From the NCBI GenBank assembly GCA_030522415.1, contig CM060118.1:31732151-31796150 (forward strand): DNA of 64,000 nt, given 5' to 3'. The translations under genes were made by a program, and so were the position numbers. The stretch comes from Channallabes apus. Taxonomy: Eukaryota > Chordata > Actinopteri > Siluriformes > Clariidae. Positions 35,967 to 48,105 of this stretch are shown piece after piece. The notes beneath the pieces were generated by a model that saw nothing but the letters and a program-made list of their open reading frames with translations, searched no databases and was not told the DNA's origin. Numbering within the stretch: the stretch's first letter is position 1; every line of letters begins with the position of its first letter.

Positions 35967-37354
35967 GACATGAGGAAACAGCAATGGCAATAAATATGTT
36001 GATATCCTTATTTAGACTATGGTCAAACCCAATTTCTAGCCTGTTGAGAAACATAATGTCTATTTATTATTATGTTAGCGTATTCATGAGTATTTTATGA
36101 TTGATGGTATCAATCATACTGTACGTATTTTCTGTGATCCCACTACTGTACGTTCTGCTTCACCATAATAGGTTTAATAGCTTTATATTATAATAGCTCA
36201 ATTTCTGAGCATTTAAAAAATGCTAGTTGAAATCTAAGGTATTTTAGCGAGTAAAGAAAAATAAAAATCACTTCTTGTTGGGATAAAAAGTGAAACAGGT
36301 CCAGAAAAATGCTACCAGCAATGCATTATTATTGTATGGCGCAAGCGAAGTCAAAGCTATCACACATTCTACCCGATTTCCACTTGAGCCTTGTACACCT
36401 ACCAGTCAGGCTCAAAACCAGAGCCTCGAGAAATCATATGTTGCATATTGAAATATTACTCATCTAATATTCATCCTGTACTGACTCTCAGCTGGATCAG
36501 GCTAAATAGAGATATATATTACAGGGATGGTAAACTGCCAAGCAGACCAAATGGGGCTGATGGTTTTGGATACGAGCGCTGTGTTGTCTGTCATCAGTCC
36601 ATCAGAGGCTCAGACTGGGCAGAGAGGTGGATCATTAACAATGCTAATTAAGCATCAGGATGGTGGCTTTCAGCCTAGAGTCGAGCTCATCAGAGACTGA
36701 GAAGACAGCAGTACATGCACACATGGCTGGCCAGAACACACCGCATCCCTAGAGTATGTGCTCCACCATCCTGTTGAAAGACATGGAGAGAAGGAGGGGT
36801 AAACATCATCATTCTCTGCCATACCAACATTCTTGAAAAAAAAAATTACAGTAGTTTGGTATTCTCTCAGTTGGACAATTCTCCCTTGTCAAGTAAAGAC
36901 AAATGAAGCCAACGCATCTGTTCAACTTGGTGGCCACAAGTTGCATGACATGACAGATGAAGACCTTCCAAGGAAAGCACTAACCACCCTCCTTCTTCAA
37001 ACATGAGCTCATGTGCCCACGGTTGGCTAGTGTCACTCTGATTGACAGTAGAGGATTAACACCATCTCTCCCTTTCGAAAAAAAGTCAATCTTCTGCTCT
37101 TGGACTACTAGAAATGAATGCTTAGAGCATACACTGTAGTCAGAATTGGCCATTTTGAGTACATTACAATGTGTACATGAGTAATTGCCCATAATTGTAA
37201 TATCATTGCCCATTTTGTGCATCTTAATCTTGCACATTTTTTATCTAGTAAATCAAACACACAGTATTCAAGTACGACTGAATATGAATTTAAATAATTA
37301 TCATATCCTGCCAAGTGTTGAAAATAAACTATATTCCATCCATCTTTTTTCCAT
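35967..37354. other. no gene seen
   Basis: AT-rich intron 1 sequence. Confidence 0.5.
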
Positions 37355-37622
37355 ATTGTTCATTCCATGTAGGGTTACAGGGGGCCTGGAGCCTATGCCA
37401 GGGTAGTCAAGGCAGGGTACACCCCAGAAGGGGTGCCAATCCATTGCAGGGCACACACACACACACACACACGCAATCCGGAAACACCAATCAGCCTGCC
37501 AAGTTTTTTCTACTGTAGATAGAAACCAAATGCCTGGAGGAAAAACAGAGTACCAGAAAAAAATGCACACAGGTGAGATTCGATCCGGCAACCCTGGAGG
37601 TGCGCTAAGGCAATGCGCCACA
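37355..37622 (-). mobile_element. Mermaid-like SINE, diverged
   Basis: Minus-strand copy with GGGGCCTGGAGCCTATGCCA, GGTGCCAATCCATTGCAGGG and a short CA run; the head at 37580-37622 is recognisable but mutated. Confidence 0.8.
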
Positions 37623-39636
37623 TATATTACCTGTGGCAGTAAAACTTGGACGAAGTAAATACCAAAAAGGTAATTTCTGAAATGACCCACGACTCACGGA
37701 CAGTCACCTGCAGAATTATTGGCGCCTGGGGAACACATTAGGGACGGGACTCACCAGGGAACACCTGATATGATATTATCAAGATACAGTACGTATGAAG
37801 GTGCTGATTCTACAGTATTTACACTGCAATTCTCTAAGTATCACAATTTCCCAATTCAAAAGTTTACGCCTTAGCTTTATTCAACTGCAATGAAGATGAG
37901 TAATTAAATGTAGTCCATTCTTTATGACGTTAGATTTCTCACTTAAAAACCAAGGGCAACATTAAAATAATACAATTATTATTATTATTATTATTGTTGT
38001 TATTATAATGTGTGAGTTTTGAGACTAATTAGCACTCGTAGTGCTTTGAGTCTGGTGTAAGTGTGTGTGACGAGTGGGTTTTGAGACTCGCACAGTTTGG
38101 AGAAAAAGGTTGATTAAAGGCTTTTTAAAATGTGTTACTTTTTCTTTTTTTTTATTTGCATTTAGATTTTTCTAGGAACAGTTTTTAAGCCAGACCTGCA
38201 TTTAGTGCTTGTTGTTCAACCTGCTTTTGTCAACATAACAGCGCTCAATCCTCTCCTACTGTATACGGCTTGATTATACCGAAGAATACAGATGAAGGAA
38301 TCCGAAGAGGAATCCTCAATTCAGGATCTCTCCAGTTTCTCCAGACTCTCCCTCTTCAGCTGCCATAACAGGCTCTCAGCTGGAGTTATAGCTCCTTGAC
38401 AGAGACAGACATGTTTATTTACAATCTCTTAGTACTGTAGTTCATAGAGTACATGATGCCAGGTGTACTAACAAGAAATCCAAACCCTTATAACACTCAA
38501 TCATAGACATCAGTGAGGATTCGGTTATTTTCTGTATAAGCATCGTTGTTTTACTCCAAAGTCACCTTGAGTCGAACCATTCTCAATGTGTGTGTGTGAG
38601 CAAAAAAAAAAAAAAATGTTCTTTTGAACACATTTTCAATGTCGTTAACGTAATTAGATTTAATGTTTTGTGACGAGTGTTCTGTAATCTTCCAAAAATC
38701 AGATCTACCAAAGCAAATGATGACACCGTGTCACATAATTAATTGTCGTTGTTTTTTAATTACTACCTGTACCACCTATGCTCGAAACAGGCCACATACT
38801 GTAGGAGACGCTTTGCTCTGCATTGGTGACCAAAAGGTCATATCTCACTCTAAGAGCTGTATTAGTTTCCTTAATCTTCAAGATCCACTCGATTCGTTTC
38901 CTGTTTCCCGCTATTTTTCAGCAGCCACCGCACCTGTGTCCTGCTGTTCCTCTTCCGCCGTGTCGGAGTCTGACGCTGACGCTTATATGCATGAGAGACT
39001 GTGTAACCAATTCCAATTTCAGGCAAAATTTGTTTTCCAGACCCCATCCTCGGGTTTTAATTATAAGGCAATGCATTTGCAGAATGCGCCCTGTGCGTTT
39101 CAGGTGGCTATTCACTCGCTGGTGCAGCCGAAGCGTGAAATTATTTGCGGGTCTAATCATTGACTAAACAATAAAACATTAATTCATGGAAAATGGATCA
39201 AAGCTGGGTGGTGGGCGAATGGGATTGGGGTCCTCGGGGTGCAGTCAAAACACAGAACGGGCACGCTGTGACGCATTCTCTCTCGCTCTCACTCTCTCTC
39301 ACACAGGCATTTAGCTGTCGTTAGATGAGTAATAGATTAGTGTAGTATCAGGACACTGCGAGCTGCCAGAGTAGCTTTAATACACTTATATAGAGATTTT
39401 AAAACGCTCTAGCAATGTGCTGGAAAGCTGACCTCAGTTAGTGTTCTTGATGATGGACACACCGTCTAGGATGGAACTCTACATGTACCAGAGGTAGTCA
39501 GTCCGATGGAGGCTCGTGTGGCGATAAAGGCCAAAGCATTCCAATTATAGAAATGTTAAATACTTAAATAAAAGACATTATTCAGAATAACTTTGCATTT
39601 ATATGCAATGATGCTTAGGGAACAAATGGAGTTAAA
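37623..39636. other. no gene confirmed
   Basis: Contains an (ATT)n run at 37977-37995. The 166-codon plus frame at 38663-39163 has no motif I recognise and overlaps other open frames, so I do not call it a gene. Confidence 0.45.
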
Positions 39637-40012
39637 CATTCATTCATTCATTTTCTGTACCGCTTTATCCTTATATACAGGGTCGCGGGGACCTGGAGCC
39701 TATCCCAGGAAACTTCGGGCACTAGGCGGGGTACACCCTGGACAGGGTGCCAATCCATCACAGGGCACACACACATACACATACTCACACACTCATTCAC
39801 ACACTACGGGCAATTTGGAATGTCAATTAGCCTAATCTGCATGTCTTCGGACTGTGGGAGGAAACCGGAGTACCCGGAGGAAACCCTCCAAGCACGGGGA
39901 GAACATGCAAACTCCATGCACACAGAGACGGGAATCGAGCCTGGCCGGGGAATCGAACCCAGACCCTGGAGGTGCAAGGCGACAGTGCTAACCACTACAC
40001 CACCGTGCCGCT
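39637..40012 (-). mobile_element. Mermaid-like SINE, full length
   Basis: (CATT)n tail at the left, TGTACCGCTTTATCCTTATA, body and head GCGGCACGGTGGTGTAGTGG at the right, all on the minus strand. Flanks share only a short TAAACA. Confidence 0.93.
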
Positions 40013-40794
40013 GAAGCTAAACAATGCCTACATATATTTTCTTCCTTTAATCGCTCACCCATCTGTAGCTGCAACCATGTTTTGTTTTTTTTCCCCGAGA
40101 GGCCTCTAGCTCCGGCATTGTACCATGAAAAGGACGGTTCAGCCAAATATTAAACATCCTGTCAAAGAAAATGCTTATATCATCACAACCTTGATTCAAA
40201 TCTTGTCAAGTTGATAAGCAATCTCAGATAGCCTGTCGTTTCCTACACTGCATGGCCCATTTATCTCCTACAAGGAACAAGAGTAAGACTTACTGTACTG
40301 TACTGTAAGCCGAGATAAAGAGGCACGAAGTGAGAGAAAACTGTATCCTAGAGAAAAAAGATACGACACTAGTGTGTGTTAGAGATGAGTTTGGCAACCT
40401 GCTAGCAATACAGATAATTAAGCACATATACTGTACATTGATTGAACCGATATTGAAGAAATATGTGAATTTGGATATGAGCAACCAGCTGATTATACAG
40501 TTTACAAACAACTATTACAAGATGAACATAACCGCATGTCTACTGTAGTCCACATTGAAAATGTATATTAATAAACTGTTCGACTGTAATGAAGGATATT
40601 GACTGTTAATCATTAGACTTGTTTGTAGACATTTTTATACAATAGAATCACGACAGTATGAATGGAAGTCAAACAAATCAAGCAGTAAAAAAACAAACAC
40701 AAAACACTCATACAAAAATTATAATAGCTAATTTACTGAAAGGAAATACTGATTGGTGACTTCTTCTTTGTCTTTCGGCTGTTCCGAAAGATCT
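40013..40794. other. no gene seen
   Basis: AT-rich intron 1 sequence before the LINE. Confidence 0.5.
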
Positions 40795-40870
40795 TCAGCC
40801 AAGATGGCGCCGGTAAGTTCGGCTGCCGTCACGACTGCTCCGACCACCTTTTCTTTGTTTTTGTCTTTAA

Positions 40871-43831
40871 GTTAGTTTTCAGTGTTTTAAAATCGGCAAA
40901 ATCACCACCATTGAGTACATTAGGTATGATAGAGACACTCTTGTTTCTATTGGTATACAATGTACTCACAATTCGACAGTTTTAACTCCGGATCCGAGCT
41001 GGCCGAGTGAGATCCTGAGGGAGAACAATGGACGCGATGCGAAGCGACGAACCCGAGGGAGACGAGCTGGTGTGAGGAACCGGCTCAGGGCCCGTGCACA
41101 CCGCACACCTCTGCCTAGTATCCTGCTCGCCAACGTCCAGTCACTGGAGAACAAGCTCGATGACCTCAGGGCCAGGATAAAGTTCCAGAGAGACATTCGG
41201 GACTGCAATCTCCTCTGCTTCACCGAGACATGGCTGAACCCAGCGGTGCCAGACCACGCCATACAGCCGGCCGAGTTCTTCTCGGTTCACCGCATGGACA
41301 GGACGCGGGACTCGGGGAAGTCAAGGGGAGGCGGCGTGTGCTTAATGGTGAACAACAGCTGGTGCAACAGCGCGAGCGTTGTTCCTCTTACACGCTCCTG
41401 CACACCAAACCTGGAACTACTGTCCATCATGTGTCGTCCATTTTATCTTCCACGGGAGTTCACATCGGTCATAATCAGTGCCGTTTACATACCACCACAA
41501 GCGGACACTGAAACTGCCTTATGCGAGCTGCATGAGGCGCTCACACAGCACCAGACACAACACCGGGACGCTGCGCTCATTGTGGCGGGGGATTTTAATA
41601 GTGCCAACCTCAAACGCGCAGCGCCGAACTTTTATCAGCACATCACCTGCCCCACCAGGGGCGAAAGGACACTGGACCATTGCTATACCACGGTCAAAGA
41701 CGGTTACAAGGCACAATCTCGTCCAGCGTTTGGTAAATCCGACCACGCCGCCATCTTCCTCATGCCAAAATATAAACAAAGGCTGAAACAGGAAGTGCCG
41801 GTCCAGAGGGAGGTCGCGCGCTGGACGGACCAATCGGTGGTCGCGTTACAGGACGCACTCGATGACGCAGACTGGGACATGTTCAGAAACAGCTCCGATG
41901 ATGACGTCAGCGTGTTTACGGAAGCGGTTGTGGGATTTATTGAGAAGCTAGTGGACGATACGGTAGAGAAAAAGACTATCAGAACGTTTCCCAACCAGAA
42001 GCCGTGGGTGGATAAAACCATCCGCGACGCTCTGAGATCTCGCACCGCTGCCTACAACACAGGACTTGCGTCGGGGGACATGGAACCGTACAAGGCTGCG
42101 GCATACAACGTCCGGAAGGCGGTGAAAGAGGCGAAGCAGCGCTACGGGAGAAAACTAGAGTCACAGCTTCAACAGAGTGACTCTAGGAGCCTGTGGCAGG
42201 GACTGAGAACAATAACGGATTATAGAGCACCAACATCCGGTATGACGAACGCGGACGCGGCTCTGGCAGACGAGCTCAACACATTTTACGCTCGCTTCGA
42301 GGCTGCAGCTAAAGACGCTAGCAATGCTAATGCTAACGGCGCTAATGCTAACGGCGCTAATGCTAACGGCTGCAGACAGGAAGACACTGCCAGCACCGGA
42401 AACGCGCTCATCATCTCCGAGCACGACGTGAGGAGAGCCTTCAAGAGAGTGAACACCAGGAAAGCAGCAGGACCAGACGGCATCTCAGGTCGTATTCTCA
42501 GAGCCTGCGCAGACCAGCTAGCACCTGTGTTCACTGAGATATTCAACATCTCTTTATCTCAGTCGGTGATCCCCACATGCTTCAAACAGTCCATCATTGT
42601 TCCTGTTCCGAAGAAACCACATCCTGCTTCCCTCAATGACTATCGCCCTGTAGCCCTCACCTCAGTAGTGATGAAGTGCTTTGAACGCCTTATCAGAGAC
42701 TTCATCATTTCTTCACTACCCGACACACTGGACCCACTACAGTTTGCATACCGTCAGAACCGCTCCACAGACGATGCAATCTCTCATCTCCTCCACACAT
42801 CACTCACTCACCTGGACACTAGGAAAGGGAATTATGTTAAAATGCTCTTCATCGACTACAGCTCTGCTTTTAACACAATAATTCCCTCCACACTCACCAC
42901 CAAGCTGGAGCACCTGGGACTGAGCTCATCTATATGTCAGTGGATCTCCAATTTTCTGACTGGCAGACCACATGCAGTAAGACTGGGCGGTCATGTCTCA
43001 GCTACACTCACTCTCAGCACTGGAGCCCCCCAGGGTTGTGTTCTGAGCCCCCTGCTGTACTCTTTGTACACCCACGACTGCGTGGCCACTACCAACTCCA
43101 CCTCCATCATCAAGTTTGCTGACGACACCGTCGTGGTCGGACTGATCACCAACAATGATGAGTCGGACTACCTAGAGGAGATTGGAAATCTGGAGAACTG
43201 GTGCCAGAGGAACAATCTCCTCCTGAACGTCAGTAAGACAAAGGAGCTGATAGTGGACTTTAGTACAAAGCAGGAGAGGAACTACCAGATCCCCGTCATC
43301 AACAGGAGCCCAGTGGAGAGAGTGGACAGCTTCAGATACCTCGGTGTTCACATCACGCAGGACCTGTCATGGTCCTGTCACATCAACACCGTGGTGAAAA
43401 AAGCCCGGCAGCGTCTCTACCACCTCAGACGCTTGAGAGACTTTAGACTGCCCTCCAAGGTGCTCAGGAACTTCTACTCCTGCACCATAGAGAGCATCCT
43501 GACGGGAAACATCACGACCTGGATCGGGAACAGCACCATGCAGGACAGACGAGCTCTACAGAGGGTGGTGCGATCAGCCGAGCGCATCATCCGCACTGAG
43601 CTCTCTGACCTACACTCCATCTACAGCAAGCGGTGCTGGACTAAGGCCAGGAAGATCATGAAGGACCTCAGTCACCCCAGTAATGGACTGTTCTCTTTGT
43701 TGCGGTCTGGGAAGAGATTCCGCTCCCTAAAGGCCAACACAGAGAGACTGAGGAGGAGCTTCTTCCCGCAGGCGATAAGGTCTCTCAACCACACAACCAC
43801 ACCTCCACACAGGACTAATAACATCTTTTAA
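40871..43831 (+). CDS. LINE ORF: endonuclease-reverse transcriptase, 987 open codons
   Basis: Non-LTR retrotransposon polyprotein. The frame is open from after a stop at 40868; no in-frame ATG precedes the conserved part, so the true start is unclear (a GTG at 41072 is the first near-cognate in the conserved region). Endonuclease domain: ANVQSLENKLDDLR, CFTETWL (the ET catalytic motif), AVYIPPQA, VAGDFNSAN and KSDHAAIFL. Reverse transcriptase from about 42430: VNTRKAAGPDGIS, NDYRPVALTSVVMKCFERL, FIDYSSAFNTI, GAPQGCVLSPLLYSLYTHD and the catalytic FADD at 43115-43126. C-terminal thumb-like segment YLGVHIT and RRLRDFRLPSKVLRNFYSC. No stop or frameshift across 987 codons suggests a fairly recent insertion. 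Assignment to Rex1/Babar rather than a near CR1 relative is by recall. Confidence 0.85.
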   Translation, partial: VSFQCFKIGKITTIEYIRYDRDTLVSIGIQCTHNSTVLTPDPSWPSEILRENNGRDAKRRTRGRRAGVRNRLRARAHRTPLPSILLANVQSLENKLDDLRARIKFQRDIRDCNLLCFTETWLNPAVPDHAIQPAEFFSVHRMDRTRDSGKSRGGGVCLMVNNSWCNSASVVPLTRSCTPNLELLSIMCRPFYLPREFTSVIISAVYIPPQADTETALCELHEALTQHQTQHRDAALIVAGDFNSANLKRAAPNFYQHITCPTRGERTLDHCYTTVKDGYKAQSRPAFGKSDHAAIFLMPKYKQRLKQEVPVQREVARWTDQSVVALQDALDDADWDMFRNSSDDDVSVFTEAVVGFIEKLVDDTVEKKTIRTFPNQKPWVDKTIRDALRSRTAAYNTGLASGDMEPYKAAAYNVRKAVKEAKQRYGRKLESQLQQSDSRSLWQGLRTITDYRAPTSGMTNADAALADELNTFYARFEAAAKDASNANANGANANGANANGCRQEDTASTGNALIISEHDVRRAFKRVNTRKAAGPDGISGRILRACADQLAPVFTEIFNISLSQSVIPTCFKQSIIVPVPKKPHPASLNDYRPVALTSVVMKCFERLIRDFIISSLPDTLDPLQFAYRQNRSTDDAISHLLHTSLTHLDTRKGNYVKMLFIDYSSAFNTIIPSTLTTKLEHLGLSSSICQWISNFLTGRPHAVRLGGHVSATLTLSTGAPQGCVLSPLLYSLYTHDCVATTNSTSIIKFADDTVVVGLITNNDESDYLEEIGNLENWCQRNNLLLNVSKTKELIVDFSTKQERNYQIPVINRSPVERVDSFRYLGVHITQDLSWSCHINTVVKKARQRLYHLRRLRDFRLPSKVLRNFYSCTIESILTGNITTWIGNSTMQDRRALQRVVRSAERIIRTELSDLHSIYSKRCWTKARKIMKDLSHPSNGLFSLLRSGKRFRSLKANTERLRRSFFPQAIRSLNHTTTPPHRTNNIF

Positions 43832-44048
43832 GCTCACAACACTGACTGGACAATCATGGACACATTCATACACACTTGCACTAAATACTCATACATCTGG
43901 ACAATTGCACATGTCACCTTCATGCATATTTGCACAACCACTGACACTTTAATCCTATATTTCTATATTTCTGCAATATTTTATTATGCCCTTATGCACA
44001 GTTAATTTTACTAGTTAAAATTATATTCTTTAGTATTCTTTTCCTTTT

Positions 44049-45786
44049 CCTGGCTCAGATCCTATTTGACCGATCGTTATCAGTATGTAGACTTAAATGG
44101 TGATTATTCTGCATGTTCTCTAGTGGAGTTTGGCGTTCCGCAGGGTTCAGTTTTAGGCCCACTGCTTTTTTCCCTTTACATGCTTCCTCTGGGCAACATA
44201 ATCCGTAAGCATGGTATTAGTTTTCATTGTTATGCTGACGACACACAGCTATACGTCTCAACAAAACCTGATGAGAAAAACCATCTTACTAAAGTTGAGC
44301 AATGTGTTCAGGACATAAGAAATTGGATGCTAATTAACTTCCTTCTGCTTAATCCGGATAAGACAGAAGTTCTAGTCATAGGACCGCATACAGCTAGAAG
44401 TAAAATCTTAGATCACACCGTAACTTTAGATGGCCTTTCTGTTCCGTCAAGTGCAACAGTAAAAGACCTCGGCGTGATTATAGATTCCAGCCTTTCATTT
44501 GAAGCTCATGTAGATAATATCACCAGGATAGCATTCATTCACCTTAGAAATATCGCCAAAATAAGAAATATATTGTCGCTAAATGAGGCAGAAAAACTAG
44601 TTCATGCTTTTATCACTTCTAGGTTGGACTATTGTAATGCCTTACTGTCTGGTTGTTCAGTTAGGTGCATAAACAAGCTTCAGCTAGTCCAAAATGCAGC
44701 AGCGAGAGTCCTCACTAGAACCAGAAGATATGAGCACATCACCCCTATCCTATCTTCACTGCATTGGCTCCCTGTGAAATTTCGCATTGATTTTAAAATA
44801 CTACTCTTGACATATAAGGCATTAAATGGTCTCGAGCCGCAGTATCTGAGCGAACTGCTAGTGTCTTACGATCCGCCACGCCTACTTCGGTCAAAGGATG
44901 CAGGCTGCTTATCAGTACCGCGTATTATGAAAACTACAGCTGGGGGCAGAGCTTTTTCTTACAAAGCCCCAAAATTATGGAATAGTCTTCCAAATAGTGT
45001 TCGGGACTCAGACACAGTCTCAGTGTTTAAGTCTAGGCTAAAAACCTATTTATTTAACCAAGCATTTTATAAATAGATTTGCCATGAGGTAAAGGAGCAG
45101 ATCTGGGGGACTCATGGACGTAGAGTATTATGGTGAACTGGTATGTTTAGATGCTGTCTTCCTCAGTCTCATTTGATCACTCAGGTTTGTTGACGGTGAG
45201 GTGATTGTTTGCTTTACATCTCAGGGAGCCGTCATGTTTGTGTTTCCTTCTGGCTCTCCCTTTTAGTTATGCTGTCATAGTTAGTCCTGCCGGAGTCCCT
45301 GCTTGCACTCTACAGTAAATATACATTCACATTAGACATTGTGACTGTGACCATACCTAATTGCAATCTCTCCTCCTCTTCTCTTCCTCCCCCTCTTTCT
45401 CTTTCCTCTCTCCCCCTGTCTCCCCCTTTCACTCTTTCTCTCTCTCTCTCTGTCGAGCTACACATGTGGTTCCTGAGCTGCCAGTGATCCAGACTCCCTC
45501 TGCCCTCCGGACCTGTCTGACCCATCCTGGTGCCCGGTTTCTGGTTGGAGGTCTCGTCGGATGGATGCCCCGTGTGTCTCTTTAGGATGTGTCTGGGGAT
45601 GATTCTCTATACTTAGAAGATGGTTCTGGCCACGACTGGTGTGGTCAGCTGTTTCTCTGAGGACTTGACAATTCGATAGTTCAGGACTGGAACTTTCTAC
45701 AAGTCTATCGAGTCTCGAATAACTACAAAACTGCTGTTTTGAGACAATGTCAATTGTTAAAAGCGCTATACAAATAAAACTGAATA
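44049..45786 (+). mobile_element. L2-like LINE, 5'-truncated, inserted in Rex1-like LINE
   Basis: Begins inside the reverse transcriptase and ends AGCGCTATACAAATAAAACT GAAT, the usual L2 tail. The flanks TAGTATTCTTTTCCTTTT (left) and TAGTATTTCCTTTTTA (right) look like a target duplication with a small indel. 3' UTR 45077-45757 includes a CT-rich stretch. Confidence 0.85.
44051..45076 (+). CDS. L2 reverse transcriptase C-terminal half (partial)
   Basis: Open frame with no start codon of its own, because the element is 5'-truncated. It reads [33 protein letters not shown], the catalytic YADD at 44231-44242 ([11 protein letters not shown]), then [75 protein letters not shown], and a terminal [13 protein letters not shown] before the stop. 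This order is typical of fish L2 proteins. The frame is intact but lacks the endonuclease and the first RT motifs, so it cannot retrotranspose by itself. Confidence 0.85.
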   Translation, partial: WLRSYLTDRYQYVDLNGDYSACSLVEFGVPQGSVLGPLLFSLYMLPLGNIIRKHGISFHCYADDTQLYVSTKPDEKNHLTKVEQCVQDIRNWMLINFLLLNPDKTEVLVIGPHTARSKILDHTVTLDGLSVPSSATVKDLGVIIDSSLSFEAHVDNITRIAFIHLRNIAKIRNILSLNEAEKLVHAFITSRLDYCNALLSGCSVRCINKLQLVQNAAARVLTRTRRYEHITPILSSLHWLPVKFRIDFKILLLTYKALNGLEPQYLSELLVSYDPPRLLRSKDAGCLSVPRIMKTTAGGRAFSYKAPKLWNSLPNSVRDSDTVSVFKSRLKTYLFNQAFYK

Positions 45787-45944
45787 GTATTTCCTTTTTA
45801 TTGATTATTTATTTTACGTACAAGCTTTTATTTATTTTATTTTTTTTTTTTTAAGGTCACTGGCGGTCGTATAAAGCATTTCACTGCATATTATACTGTG
45901 TATGATTGTGTATGTGACCAATAAAATTTGAATTTGAATTTGAT

Positions 45945-48105
45945 TTTCCCTTTCAGGGGTCGCCACAGCGAATCATCTGCGTCCATCTAACCCTATCCTC
46001 TGCATCCTCTTCTCTCACACCAACTAACTTCATGTCCTCTCTCACTGCATCCATAAATCTCCTCTTTGGTCTTCCTCTAGACCTCCTGCCTGGCAGTTCC
46101 AACCTCAGCATCCTTCTACCGATATATTCACCATCTCTCCTCTGAACATGTCCAAACCACCTCAATCTGCCCTCTCTGACTTTATCTCCAAAACATCTCA
46201 TATGAGTTGTCCCTCTGATGAACTCATTCTTGATCCTATCCATCCTTGTCACTCCCAAGGAGTACCTCAACATCTTCAGCTCTGCCTCCTGACGTTTCTT
46301 CAGTGCCACTGTCTCTAAGCCGTAGACCATTGCTGGTCTCACCACTGTCCTGTACACCTTTCCTTTCATTCTCGCAGATACTCTTTCATCACACAACACA
46401 CCTGACACTTTTCTCCACCCATTCCAACTTGCCTGTACCCGCCTCTTCACCTCCTTTCCACACTCTCCGTTGCTCTGGAGCGTTGCCCCTAAGTACTTAA
46501 AGTCCTGCACCTTCTTTACCTCTGCTCCCTGTATCCTCACCGTTCCTCTTGGGTTCCTCTCATTCACACACATGTATTCCGTCTTGCTGCGGCTAACCTT
46601 CATTCCTCTGCTTTCCAGAGCATACCTCCACCTCTCCAAATTTTCCTCCACCTGTTCCCTGCTCTCGCTACAAAGCACAATGTCATCTGCAAACATCATA
46701 GGTGAAGTAAGACAGGAGTCTCCATGGACTGTCATCCTGTCCATCACTAGAGCAAACAAAAAGGGGCTTAGAGCCGATCCTTGATGCAGACCCACCTCCA
46801 CCTTGAACTCTTCTGTCACACCTACAGCACATCTTACCACTGTCTTAGCACCCTCATACATGTCCTGCATCACTCTAACATACTTCTCTGCCACTCCAGA
46901 CTTCCTCATACAGCACCACAGCTCCTCTCTCGGCACCCTGTCGTACGCTTTCTCTAAATCTACAAAGACACGATGCAACTCTTTATTACCTTCTCTGTAC
47001 TTCCCCATCAGCATCCTCAAAGCAAATACTGCATCTGATGTACTCTTTCTAGGCATGAAACCATGTTGCTGCTCACAAATGCTCACCTCTGCCCTTAACC
47101 TAGCTTCCATTCCTCTTTCCCACAGCTTCATTGTATGGCTCATTAGCTTTATGCCTCTGTATTTGCCACAGCTTTGCGCATCTCCCTTGTTCTTAAAAAT
47201 CGGCACCAATACACTTCTCCTCCATTCCTCTGGAATCCTCTCACTCTCCAAGATCTCGTTAAACAAACTAGTCAGAAACTCTACTGCCACCTCTCCTAAG
47301 CACTTCCATACCTCCACAGGTATGTTATCAGGACCAACAGCCTTTCCACTCTTCATCCTCTTCAACGCCCTTCTCACCTCACTTTTACTAATATTTGCTA
47401 CTTCCTGCTCCACAACAGTCACCTCTTCTACTCTTTGTTCTCTTTTGTTTTCCTCATTCATCAACTCCTCAAAGTACTCCTTCCATCTTCCCATCACCCT
47501 CCTGGCATCTGTCAGTACATTTCCATCTCTATCTTTAATCACTCTAACCTGCTGCACATCCTTCCCATCTCTATCTCTCTGCCTCGCCAACCTGTACAGA
47601 TCCATCTCACCCTCCTTACTGTCCAGCCTAGCATACAAGTCCTCATATGCTCTTTGTTTGGCCTTTCCAACCCTACCTTCACCTTACGCTGCATCTCCCT
47701 GTACTCCTGTCTAATCTCTTCAGTCCTCTCAGAGTCCCATTTCTTCTTAGCTAGCCTCTTTCCCTGTATACACTCCTGGACCTCCTCGTTCCACCACCAA
47801 GTCTCCTTGTCCACTTTTCCTTTACCTGATGATACACCAAGTACCCTCCTACCTGTCTCCCTGATCACATTGGCTGTAGTTGTCCAGTCAACTGGAAGTA
47901 CCTCCTGACCACCCATAGCCTGTCTCAACTCCTCCTACACAACATCCTTCCTTTCTCAGCATTTGTCCTCTTCACCTTCCTCACCATCAGGGTTATTTTA
48001 CACACCACCATTCTGTGTTGTCTGGCTACACTCTCCCCTACCAACACTTTGCAGTCACTGATCTCTTTCACATTACAACGTCTCATGATCATATGCATCT
48101 GTGCA
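45945..48105 (-). mobile_element. RTE-like LINE, 5'-truncated, opposite strand
   Basis: Its 3' end (TGGCGACCCCTGAAAGGG on the minus strand) abuts the tail of the Rex1-like LINE. The 5' end is lost: only the end of the endonuclease region and the reverse transcriptase remain. The clade name is inferred from resemblance to fish CFDP2-like LINE proteins. Confidence 0.8.
45953..48101 (-). pseudogene. RTE-like LINE endonuclease-RT, one frameshift
   Basis: From 48101 leftwards: RRCNVKEISDCKVLVGESVA and KITLMVRKVKR (linker after the endonuclease), then stops/frame change, WWWNEEVQECIQGKRLAKKK and EYREMQRKVKVGLERPNKEH to about 47645, where a frameshift enters a 561-codon frame. That frame has KSGKAVGPDNIPVEVWK, GIKLMSHTMKLWER, RVFVDLEKAYDRVPREELW, GLHQGSALSPFLFALVMDR, the catalytic FADD at 46693-46682, KYLGATLQSNGECGKEVKRR, and a C-terminal RLRWFGHVQRRDGEYIGRRM with RGRPKRRFMD, ending CGDP. 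RT motifs are intact; the upstream breaks and truncation make it a dead copy. Confidence 0.8.

Larger units (their letters stand above)
40795..45944 (+). mobile_element. Rex1/CR1-type LINE, near full length, split by an L2
   Basis: Starts about AAGATCTTCAGCCAAGATGG CG, contains the long frame at 40871-43831, a 3' UTR to about 44048, then an L2 insertion, and resumes at 45787 with the tail AAAGCATTTCACTGCATATT and TTTGAA units to 45944. The same tail sits behind the tRNA-Ile-like sequence at 18392. Confidence 0.8.

Noticed and set aside
38663..39163. 166-codon plus-strand frame
   Set aside because: No motif, overlapping frames of similar length, no splice or promoter context.
46803..47714. 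303-codon plus-strand frame
   Set aside because: It is the antisense shadow of the RTE-like reverse transcriptase, whose motifs are all on the minus strand.
41072..48101. Endogenous retrovirus or other viral insertion
   Set aside because: The reverse transcriptases are of non-LTR type with apurinic endonuclease; no LTR, gag, protease or envelope-like sequence was seen.
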